64,000 nucleotides of DNA. Source: Phycisphaeraceae bacterium. Its GTDB lineage: Bacteria > Planctomycetota > Phycisphaerae > Phycisphaerales > UBA1924. Where the stretch lies: positions 496,001-560,000 of the forward strand of contig JACKHF010000001.1 of the NCBI GenBank assembly GCA_020639155.1. Reading direction: 5' to 3'. Made by a program: the position numbers and the translations under genes. Within the stretch, counting starts at the first letter, position 1, and each line of letters starts with the position of its first letter. Of the stretch, positions 56,938 through 64,000 are shown in pieces. The notes beneath the pieces are model-generated. The model saw only the letters and a program-made list of their open reading frames with translations, searched no databases and had not been told where the DNA came from.

Positions 56938-57930
56938 TCATACTCGCCACGCAGCACCGCATGTCTGACAGACCGTGCAACCATCGGATTCCGGTTCAAT
57001 CTCGTCGAGAAAGTCTGCGCACGCTGGACAAATCCTGCGCGCCAGTGCTGCATCGCTTGTCTTCGCGGAAAAACTTGAACGCGCCATCCTCCATGCGAAA
57101 TAGCACATGGAAAAGAAGGTAGACAACGAGCATATCCGAATCGCAAGGTGCATCGACAGCCGTGTGGGGATTGGCTGGAACAGGCCAACACTGGGGAGCA
57201 TCATTGCAGCCATCGCGACCATTCCGCCCGCGAGTATCCAGCGCTTCCCTCTCGTGCTGGTGCGAGCTTCTCTGATCACGTTCTCAAGCCGCTGCTTCTT
57301 GTCGGCATCCGTCTCTGCACTCGCTGCAAGAAAAAACACACCGCCACCATCCGGTACTCGCCTGTTTCGATCGTCATGCTGCACTGATGTGCCAATCTCA
57401 CCCGGCGTGTAAGCACGGAATGTCTTTGTTCCGTCATACTCACCTTGCGTGTACACTGGTCTCCGAAGAACATGATCGCTGTGCCAGTAATGCCCACACT
57501 CGGGACAACACAGCAGATTGTGCTCATCTGTGTGTTGCCCAGCGATCGAGTAGAGACACATCGGACAAACTGCATCGACAAGCAAGAGATGTGTGTATCG
57601 ATCCCAGTACCGTACCGTCAGGCCCTGATACATCCAGCGAGTTGTAGCAATAAACGAAACAGCTATGATTCCCATGAAGGGAACTGTAAAGTATGTAGGC
57701 AGTCGAAACACCACGGTGATTGAAATAGCAACTGGAGTCATCAGGCCAAAGATTGCAGCAATCAAAAAAATCCTTCGTCTCATCACAACCGCATATACAA
57801 CATCCGTCATCCGCCGAAGTGTGAGACGAAACCGGGGATCCACCATTCTGGGATCTCTTACGAGGTCAGACATCGCTGGTACTTGGCAAGGCTTACCCGC
57901 GTCGTCGAATATGGTCGAGCGTTGTTTCAC
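56938..57930 (-). CDS. Membrane protein with two zinc ribbons (paralogue 1 of 4)
   Basis: The first gene of the run, about 330 residues: DPRMVDPRFRLTLRR, two helices, a ribbon (VCPMCLYSIAG ... LCCPECGHYW), two helices and the final ribbon (ICPACADFLDEIEPESDG ... VCQTCGAAW), which is nearly the same as that of paralogue 2. The start is uncertain; GTG 57930 gives an N-terminus like paralogue 2, and ATG 57873 is an alternative. It is divergent from the HYExAFE gene about 70 bp away. Confidence 0.72.
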   Translation of the reverse strand: MKQRSTIFDDAGKPCQVPAMSDLVRDPRMVDPRFRLTLRRMTDVVYAVVMRRRIFLIAAIFGLMTPVAISITVVFRLPTYFTVPFMGIIAVSFIATTRWMYQGLTVRYWDRYTHLLLVDAVCPMCLYSIAGQHTDEHNLLCCPECGHYWHSDHVLRRPVYTQGEYDGTKTFRAYTPGEIGTSVQHDDRNRRVPDGGGVFFLAASAETDADKKQRLENVIREARTSTRGKRWILAGGMVAMAAMMLPSVGLFQPIPTRLSMHLAIRICSLSTFFSMCYFAWRMARSSFSAKTSDAALARRICPACADFLDEIEPESDGCTVCQTCGAAWRV

Positions 57931-57998
57931 AGCAGCATTGTTCGCACGGACACCAATGGCTGCCGGGCATTCCACGGTATGTGGCCATACCATGATCC

Positions 57999-58646
57999 AT
58001 GGGCCAGCGAAGGCACCATTACGAACAGGCGTTCGAACACTTCCTGCGGGAACGCCAGATTCCGTTCGTCTCGGTCAACGAAGCCAGACGTGCGCTATTC
58101 GGCGCGCAGTACGAATCAACGCCGATGACTCGGACACCCGGATATGACCACGACAAGGCTACCAGCGACCATCCGGCACGCCCGTTGAAAAGTTTCGATC
58201 ACGTGCTCTATGGCGAAGGGCTGAATCTCATTGTTGATGTCAAGGGCCGCAAGATCGCGTCGCGCAAGCCTCGCACAAAGCAAAGCTCTGACACCAGACG
58301 AAAACCGCAGAACGACTCTGATCGTCCAACCAGAGGCAGACTGGAATCGTGGGTAACGCAGGACGACGTCGATTCACTCTCCACGTGGCAGAGCTTGTTC
58401 GGCGATGGATTCAGCGCAGCCTTTGTCTTTGTGTACTGGTGCGATGAACAACCGCCGTCGGCACTCTTTGAGGAGATCTTCTCGTATCAGGGCAAGTGGT
58501 ACGCGGTCCGTGCTGTGGAACTTGGTACGTACCGGTCTCAGATGAAGGTCCGCAGCCCACGATGGAGAACCGTCCACGTCCCCACCGCTGCGTTTGAGAA
58601 GATCAGTGGACCACTTGTAGACCAGTCCGAATACAAAGCTTCATGA
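57999..58646 (+). CDS. HYExAFE-family protein, nuclease-like
   Basis: A 215-residue protein whose N-terminus (RRHHYEQAFEHFLRERQIPF) is the signature of the planctomycete HYExAFE family. SFDHVLYGEGLNLIVDVKGRK near 70-85 looks like the D ... (D/E)xK centre of a restriction-endonuclease fold, and a second block, AAFVFVYWCD, is a further core strand. The central 40 residues are basic and low-complexity. A role in DNA or RNA processing is suggested by the fold only. It starts about 70 bp from the divergent zinc-ribbon run. Confidence 0.85.
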   Translation: MGQRRHHYEQAFEHFLRERQIPFVSVNEARRALFGAQYESTPMTRTPGYDHDKATSDHPARPLKSFDHVLYGEGLNLIVDVKGRKIASRKPRTKQSSDTRRKPQNDSDRPTRGRLESWVTQDDVDSLSTWQSLFGDGFSAAFVFVYWCDEQPPSALFEEIFSYQGKWYAVRAVELGTYRSQMKVRSPRWRTVHVPTAAFEKISGPLVDQSEYKAS

Positions 58647-58866
58647 GATCGTCTTTTCTGCGTGTGCGAGTTGTATGATTGGTAACTACAGAGCCGGCCG
58701 CAACATCTGTGTGGGTTATACTAACTCAGTTGGGAGTTTGTACGTTCTAGGCCGAAAATACTGATTTTATGCTCTACACTCAAACATGAACAACATTGCA
58801 CACTTGATGGTTGTATCCGATTGTAAAGAAGCAAGGATCGCGAACAAAGAGCGATGGAGGTGTGTC

Positions 58867-61425
58867 ATGTCAATGCTCAGCAGGTCGCTGAAAATCGCCG
58901 GAGCGATACTCCTGCTCCCGATGTGTCAGTCATGTCTTGTTGCGCAAGGCACAACACCGGTTCACATTACGCCAGACAATACTGGTCTACTCAAGGTTGA
59001 TGATGTCGTGCATGGTCGACGCCTGTTCACTCAGGAGCTCGCATGGTACGACAAGTGGACATACGTCAGCCCCGACACACTTGAGCCAACAGTAACACGA
59101 GTAGATACAGAAAACGGCTTTGATCTGCGCTTCAAGTTTACAAACACATCAGAATCCGCGAAGAAGATCGGTCGCATTCGGGTATCCGGCCTTGAGTTCG
59201 ATCGCAACACGACCGAGTACCTCGATCATTTTCAGGGAATTTCATTCAAATCAGCCGCTGATTCTTCCTTCTGGCTGTATCCAAAGCTCTATCCGGATTC
59301 GCTATACTCGCCCGTCGCAGTGCTACGCGATGCGAACAAGGCAGCAGGAGTAAGCCTGCAGTATCCTGTTCTGGCGTACAAGCACAGCGTCCGTGTCATG
59401 GTTTTGCCGTCGAAGGTGCAGGGATCACAGCGATGGAGCGTGTACTTTGAGTTTTTGAATGTTGGAAACGAGCACCCAACCCTTGCGCTGGGTACCACAC
59501 CGCTGCTCCAGCCGGGAGACACACACACCTACACCGTTTCTGTTCGATTCGATAACAATCCGGATGAGTGGATACGAACCCTCGTCCCATACAGGGATTA
59601 TTTCCATTCGCTGTATGGCGATGTGAAATACGATCGGAACACGTCATCGATTCGTGGCTACTTTATGGCAACCCAGGAAAACCTCAGCCCGACAAATCCA
59701 TATGGCTACGCGTTTCCGAATCGTCGCCCCGACACCAATGGATGGGCTCCAACCATGCAACACATCAAGGGTGTGAGTGGATGGGACAGCACGCTTATCT
59801 GGCAGGCGACCGGCTACTACCGAACGAACCTCGCAGCAAACATGCCGTCACTATTTGCATCACCATTTCTTGACAGACCCGCGATTGCTGGTGCGCTGAG
59901 TCCCTCAACCGGGTTCCCGTCGCTGGTCTCAAGCGGCAGAAGCTTTGGGCTATGGTGGGGACACTCCGCGGAATACGCAGATCGCTGGGATCCCTCCTCA
60001 CTTGAGGATCTCAATCCATCAAATCCTGTTCATCGTGCTGCTGCATTCCGTGAGATGGATATCGCAGTCGCCGCAGGAGCATCTGTCATAGGACTTGATG
60101 CGTTTATAGCCCGGCACATGCCCGTATGGACGCAGATGGAGTGGCTCAACCAACTTCAGACCCGGTATCCAGATATCCGCTTCATTACAGAACCAACATC
60201 GTGCGATATCATCCACACCGTGTGCCCATCGTGGGTCCTCATCACCACGAACTCTCCCAATCCACTCCCACAAAGCGAGTGGCACCGTGTTACAAGCCCC
60301 CATGTACTTGCGGACTTCTTTCTTCCGGGTCATGAAACAGTGGGCTCGTACTCATTCCAACAACTGAAGCTGAATCAGAATAGAGGGCCAACCGAATCTG
60401 AAGTCAACGCAACAGCGCAATGGCTCGGCAGCCTTGGATATGTGCCGCTGGTGTTTACTATCGAAGATCTTGTTGCACCTGTGCAGGTTGCAAAGTCATG
60501 GGAGTTCACCATCCCAGCGGATATCCGTCCAGGTGCATCCGCATCAAGCGCCAGCTCTGGTTCATCTTCATCATCAAGCAGCGGTTCAGGAAGCACTCCT
60601 TCATCAAGTGGTGGATCCGGGAGCAACCAAAGCAGTTCGGGATCGTCCTCCTCACAACCTACGACTGGCGGCGGCCAAGCAACAACACAGCCTCCTCTGG
60701 CGACTGTGACCGTATCCGGAACGGGCTCCGGGCAACCAGCGTCTGGTGCCAGCCAACCATCACTTCCCTCTACTGTGCCGTTTACTGTGATCCCGCCCAT
60801 TCTGAACAGCATCCCTCAATCAACAGCCTCTCCAACAACACCTGAACTTGGCAGCACCACGACCGCAACCGGAAGTGGAGGTGGATCAGGTTCACGTGGA
60901 GGATTTCGTGCTGGTGGAGGTGGTGGCTCATCAAGTACAGGTGCATCGGGTGGATCAAGTTCAACAGGCTCATCCAGTGCGAGTTCTGGTAGCTCACCAA
61001 GTGCCGGAGCGAGTTACAGCAGTTCCGGCGGTTCATCAATCGGAGCTGGAGCAGTATTAACCTTTGGGACAACCACAGGCGGACCAAACCCGTCCAGCGC
61101 TGTCCCTGATGGCGCTGTGATTCATCTCAGACGATGGGTCGAAGGCGACATCACGATGCCATATGCCCGATTTACGGACGAGCTAACAGACACAAACACA
61201 GCGACTGCAGAAGCTGGGGATACTGCAGATCTGATCGCACGCTCGGTTCCCGGCATCCCTGGAGCTTCGGGCAAACCTGCCCACACTGTCCTAGTATCTC
61301 CGCATGAACTCAAGAGCAAATATTCGTCGATCGATTGGCGCGGGTATCGCCATCGTGTGCGTCGCGGGCTCCGCGTTGGCGAGCCAGCCACAAACCCAGC
61401 CACAGACACCCCTCAGGCCCCCTAG
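58867..61425 (+). CDS. Large secreted protein with Ser/Gly-rich linker
   Basis: An 852-residue exported protein; the ATG at 58867 follows GGAGG and begins a signal sequence containing LPMCQSC (possible lipid anchor). Residues 30-555 are a folded region I cannot assign: an N-terminal beta part, then a part that looks like a glycosidase-type barrel (GRSFGLWWGHSAEYADRWD, AAGASVIGLDAF, RYPDIRFITEPTSCDII). Residues 555-750 are Ser/Gly/Thr-rich low complexity, followed by a short folded end (VIHLRRWVEGDITMPYARF). It may act on surface glycans, but that is a guess. Its 3' end overlaps the next gene by 122 bp. Confidence 0.75.
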   Translation: MSMLSRSLKIAGAILLLPMCQSCLVAQGTTPVHITPDNTGLLKVDDVVHGRRLFTQELAWYDKWTYVSPDTLEPTVTRVDTENGFDLRFKFTNTSESAKKIGRIRVSGLEFDRNTTEYLDHFQGISFKSAADSSFWLYPKLYPDSLYSPVAVLRDANKAAGVSLQYPVLAYKHSVRVMVLPSKVQGSQRWSVYFEFLNVGNEHPTLALGTTPLLQPGDTHTYTVSVRFDNNPDEWIRTLVPYRDYFHSLYGDVKYDRNTSSIRGYFMATQENLSPTNPYGYAFPNRRPDTNGWAPTMQHIKGVSGWDSTLIWQATGYYRTNLAANMPSLFASPFLDRPAIAGALSPSTGFPSLVSSGRSFGLWWGHSAEYADRWDPSSLEDLNPSNPVHRAAAFREMDIAVAAGASVIGLDAFIARHMPVWTQMEWLNQLQTRYPDIRFITEPTSCDIIHTVCPSWVLITTNSPNPLPQSEWHRVTSPHVLADFFLPGHETVGSYSFQQLKLNQNRGPTESEVNATAQWLGSLGYVPLVFTIEDLVAPVQVAKSWEFTIPADIRPGASASSASSGSSSSSSSGSGSTPSSSGGSGSNQSSSGSSSSQPTTGGGQATTQPPLATVTVSGTGSGQPASGASQPSLPSTVPFTVIPPILNSIPQSTASPTTPELGSTTTATGSGGGSGSRGGFRAGGGGGSSSTGASGGSSSTGSSSASSGSSPSAGASYSSSGGSSIGAGAVLTFGTTTGGPNPSSAVPDGAVIHLRRWVEGDITMPYARFTDELTDTNTATAEAGDTADLIARSVPGIPGASGKPAHTVLVSPHELKSKYSSIDWRGYRHRVRRGLRVGEPATNPATDTPQAP

Positions 61426-61537
61426 AGCAACCAAGCCCGAGGGGAAGTTTGTCCTGAATATACTTGTTGCGGTTGTTATTGGCGGTCTTGTGATGGGCGC
61501 GTCTGTCATGCCCGCAAAGCGCGGTCACCAGGACTGA
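61304..61537 (+). CDS. Small exported membrane-anchored protein
   Basis: A 77-residue frame with a signal peptide (IGAGIAIVCVAGSALA), a Pro/Gln-rich stretch and a C-terminal helix (FVLNILVAVVIGGLVMGA). The organised topology argues it is real, although its first 122 bp overlap the end of the 58867 gene in another phase and no ribosome site is clear. Function unknown. Confidence 0.55.
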   Translation: MNSRANIRRSIGAGIAIVCVAGSALASQPQTQPQTPLRPPRATKPEGKFVLNILVAVVIGGLVMGASVMPAKRGHQD

Positions 61538-61663
61538 GAAACATGTTGCTCTACGGAACAGAACTGATACCGAGGCTGTTTCCTTTGTGACTGGAACCGG
61601 ATACTTCCAGCAGGTGTCCAACAGAATATCCACATCATCAATGCACACGATGGAGGTGCGTAT

Positions 61664-61987
61664 ATGCAATCTGAACACAACGAACTTCGTGCCCATGCAC
61701 GTCACAAACTGCTGATCGTGTTGAACTGCGGATTGGCTGTCGCGGTCGCAGGTGTCGCAACGACATCAAGCGTCATTGGGCAGGCTGGTCAGGCTCGCGG
61801 CAGAGGCAACTACACCGCTATCAGCGCAAACATGCAGGGCGGTAACTCATCAGCAATCTTCATTCTTGATGCTGCGAATCAGGAGATGGTCGCCGTTCGC
61901 TGGAACGACAGCAGGCGAAGTCTTGAAGGTATCGGGTACCGCAACCTGACCGAAGATGCAAAGTCACAGGCACCCACGACTCGATAA
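61664..61987 (+). CDS. Small exported protein, paralogue of 62040
   Basis: A 107-residue protein with an N-terminal membrane/signal helix (LLIVLNCGLAVAVAGVATT). The mature part (NYTAISANMQGGNSSAIFIL then DAANQEMVAVRWND) matches the next gene in layout: a beta-hairpin with [IV]L[DE]xxN[EQ]E and a basic tail. GGAGG lies 7 bases upstream, in a leader (CGATGGAGGTG) identical to that of the 58867 gene. Function unknown. Confidence 0.72.
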   Translation: MQSEHNELRAHARHKLLIVLNCGLAVAVAGVATTSSVIGQAGQARGRGNYTAISANMQGGNSSAIFILDAANQEMVAVRWNDSRRSLEGIGYRNLTEDAKSQAPTTR

Positions 61988-62039
61988 TGTTTGCCCTTCA
62001 GCCAGTTCCATATAAACACACTGCCGTGGAGGCATGATT

Positions 62040-62357
62040 ATGACCACACAACACACACACACAAACAACAGCGTGCTGACTGTCACAGCCATCGGCCTGT
62101 TCGTCACACTTGTCGCACTGCTCTGGCACAACTCATCAGCAGTTGCAGATCCATCCGATGCGGTCGCATCCGCAGGTGATTTCACTATCCTCGCCTCTGA
62201 TGGAGGCAACGAGGACGTGGTGCTCGTGCTCGACAATCGGAACGAAGAACTGCTTGCATACAAGATCCGGAACCAGAACCAGATTGAGTTGTTGCAGAGG
62301 GCGTCGCTTGCTGAACTCTTCGAGCGTGGCAAGGCCGGCGAAACTCGCAGTCGATAA
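62040..62357 (+). CDS. Small exported protein, paralogue of 61664
   Basis: A 105-residue protein with a signal helix (VLTVTAIGLFVTLVALLW), then DFTILASDGGNEDVVLVLD and NRNEELLAYKI, like its neighbour. GGAGG fits the ATG at 62040 better than the one at 62034. Such small two-strand proteins recur in pairs in this lineage's genomes as far as the layout here shows; the role is unknown. Confidence 0.72.
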   Translation: MTTQHTHTNNSVLTVTAIGLFVTLVALLWHNSSAVADPSDAVASAGDFTILASDGGNEDVVLVLDNRNEELLAYKIRNQNQIELLQRASLAELFERGKAGETRSR

Positions 62358-62416
62358 CGTATCCGCTCGTATCCCGAACCTTTACTCTGATCGATGCACA
62401 GCTGTTCATTTGCGCC

Positions 62417-63940
62417 GTGACCATATTCCCCCTCCCACAGTTCGAAGCCGACCTGAAACACCAGCAGGAAGCAGACGCTCGCGCGTACGCAGAGCTCAAC
62501 GCGCCGAAGACAATCGTCGTGCGCTATGGCGTCATGGGAATGATCGGCGAGTTTCCCTACGAAGGCAGCGCAAAGCCGGGCTGCGGATCAAAGATTGTTG
62601 TCAAGACATTTCGCGGCACCGAGATCGGCGAAATGCTGACCTCCACCTGTCCGAACGCGGGTTGCGGCAAGAGTGTCTCGCGGAAACAGATGCTTGATTA
62701 CATTCAAGCATCCGGGGGCAAGCACTACCCTTTCTCGACTCGCGGCAAAGCACTCCGTGTTGCGACACACGATGACATGACCGATCAGTCACGCATCGAG
62801 CAGTCGCGACACGAGTTGAAGATGCTTGGCAGAAAGGTCTGCGAGCAACTCGGCATCGAAACCAAGATCGTTGATGCTGAACCGATCATCGGTCGCGAGC
62901 TCGTCACGTTCTACTACGGCTCGGAGGAAAGACTTGATACTCGCGATCATGAGCGCCTTGTCAACACGTTGACGCATGAACTCGATGGCAAGCACGGCAG
63001 TCGTGTTGATCTCCGCCAGGTCGGCGCACGCGATGAGGCACGTATCACTGCTGACTACGAACGCTGCGGCGAGTACTGCTGCTGCAAGAACTTTCTGAAA
63101 GTGCTCAAGCCGGTCCAGATGCGCAGTGCAAAGATCCAGAAGGCAACGCTTGATCCACTGAAAATCTCGGGTCGTTGCGGCAGACTCATGTGCTGTCTGC
63201 GATACGAAGACCAGACATACGACGAGCTCCGCAAACGCCTTCCCAATCGGAAGAAGCGGGTCGGCACTCCCGATGGCGATGGGATTGTGATCTCCAGCCA
63301 GATTCTCACTCAGCTTGTGCTTGTCGAACTTGACGCATCGCGTGAACGCATCGCAGTGCCAGTCGAGAACATCACCGAACCGGGACAAGCAGTTGCACCC
63401 AAGCCAGCACCTGCAGCAAAGCCGGACACTGATCAACCAAAGCGCCGCGAACGCAGACACGAACCCAGAGATACTACGCAAAGCAACGAGCAGGCCATCT
63501 CGTCAGAAGATCATGCACAAGATGCGGCGTCCGAAACGCGATCGCGGAAACGCAGGCGTCGTGGCAAACAAGGCACCCAGCCGAGCACATCTTCCGATAC
63601 CCCTGAAGTTGTTGCACCCGGAGATCACACCGCATCAGAAAAATCAACAGAGAGCAGACCAACAGAAACTCCCGCCCGTCGGAAACGTCGTCGCCGCAGG
63701 TCACGTGCTGCTGAAGAACTCAGGCAGACTTCCGGGAATGAGCAACCCGACGCTCCATCGGTTACCGATACGCCGCCACCATCGACCTCTCATCAGCAAG
63801 ACACCACGAGCGCGTCAGAAGAACAAACCGCATCGGATACACCGTCACGTTCGCGCAGGCGCAGACGTCGGAGACGCAAACCGAACAGTGATGGCACGGG
63901 TTCGTTGTTTGAAGATACACCACCATCTGATCAGGAATAG
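62417..63940 (+). CDS. ricT: PSP1/RicT-family protein with charged tail
   Basis: A 507-residue protein. The PSP1 core (about 30-310) includes VVRYGVMGMIGEF, the conserved cluster CGEYCCCKNFLKVLKPVQMR, and SGRCGRLMCCLRYE, whose Cys residues may bind an iron-sulfur cluster as in RicT/YaaT. An extra Cys pair (STCPNAGCGKS) sits in an N-terminal insert. From 330 on the chain is an unstructured, alternating Arg- and Glu/Ser-rich tail ending in SLFEDTPPSDQE, likely to contact RNA or degradosome partners. RicT with RicA/F modulates RNase Y in Bacillus; that role here is inferred. The start is GTG without a ribosome site. Confidence 0.88.
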   Translation: MTIFPLPQFEADLKHQQEADARAYAELNAPKTIVVRYGVMGMIGEFPYEGSAKPGCGSKIVVKTFRGTEIGEMLTSTCPNAGCGKSVSRKQMLDYIQASGGKHYPFSTRGKALRVATHDDMTDQSRIEQSRHELKMLGRKVCEQLGIETKIVDAEPIIGRELVTFYYGSEERLDTRDHERLVNTLTHELDGKHGSRVDLRQVGARDEARITADYERCGEYCCCKNFLKVLKPVQMRSAKIQKATLDPLKISGRCGRLMCCLRYEDQTYDELRKRLPNRKKRVGTPDGDGIVISSQILTQLVLVELDASRERIAVPVENITEPGQAVAPKPAPAAKPDTDQPKRRERRHEPRDTTQSNEQAISSEDHAQDAASETRSRKRRRRGKQGTQPSTSSDTPEVVAPGDHTASEKSTESRPTETPARRKRRRRRSRAAEELRQTSGNEQPDAPSVTDTPPPSTSHQQDTTSASEEQTASDTPSRSRRRRRRRRKPNSDGTGSLFEDTPPSDQE

Positions 63941-64000
63941 CTACTCGGCTGCTTCATCGAAGAACTCCGGGAGTGATGCAACAAAGAGCTTGATCTCATC
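63941..64000 (-). CDS. C-terminal end of a gene cut by the window edge
   Basis: The minus-strand frame reads DEIKLFVASLPEFFDEAAE and stops at 63943-63941, directly against the RicT stop, so the two genes converge with no gap. Too little is visible to name it. Confidence 0.6.
   Translation of the reverse strand, partial: DEIKLFVASLPEFFDEAAE

Noticed and set aside
60540..61060. A tandem DNA repeat or CRISPR-like array in the Ser/Gly-rich region
   Set aside because: The repetition comes from irregular Ser/Gly codons in one reading frame with no fixed unit or spacers.

Overview
The window looks like a chromosomal segment of a planctomycete, most likely of the class Phycisphaerae. This is inferred from family content: ECF sigma factors paired with membrane Ser/Thr kinases, exported proteins ending in tandem Asp-rich 'DIFDYICxGN' dockerin-like repeats, a HYExAFE-family protein, a PSP1/RicT protein with a charged tail, and an HDOD protein near fliM. 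Base composition is moderate. No rRNA, CRISPR array or prophage structural block was seen. One intact tRNA (Gly, GCC) is present.

Layout. 1-6.6 kb: the end of a dockerin-like exported protein, an ECF sigma/kinase pair, a divergent secreted 'FTYQG' protein and an astacin-like protease. 7-8.9 kb: small accessory genes and insertion-sequence debris. 8.9-38.2 kb is an accessory region bounded and split by three copies of the 3' half of tRNA-Gly: fragments at 8912 and 21687 and the intact gene at 38150-38221. Its first segment carries an envelope-stress/sensory block (OmpR-type two-component system, entericidin-like lipopeptide, DUF1328, DUF2383, MscS, ANTAR and BLUF proteins, PRC-barrel protein) and a three-gene cassette resembling sdpAB with an unrecognised precursor-like protein. 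Its second segment carries a serine hydrolase, a second FTYQG/dockerin/ECF/kinase module, an alpha-L-rhamnosidase and an AT-richer three-gene cassette built around a HEIGH metalloprotease. At least two nearly full-length but dead copies of one rve-type transposase and many end fragments lie across the region.

38.2-64 kb looks like ordinary backbone: DsbD, FliM, an HDOD protein, TrmB, a DinB-like protein, the pstSCAB phosphate-uptake operon (with a Pho-box-like 11-bp-period repeat upstream of pstS and terminator-like hairpins after pstS and pstB), an exported protein with a C-terminal sorting-like tail, four tandem zinc-ribbon membrane paralogues, a HYExAFE protein, a large secreted Ser/Gly-rich protein, small exported proteins and RicT.

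The best candidates for undescribed biology are the Sdp-like cassette (18993-21109), the winged-helix-like/metalloprotease/RAM-like cassette (34470-36793), the twice-occurring divergent ECF-kinase/FTYQG surface-protein module, and the four-gene zinc-ribbon array. All functional names come from motif reading by eye; no database search was run.
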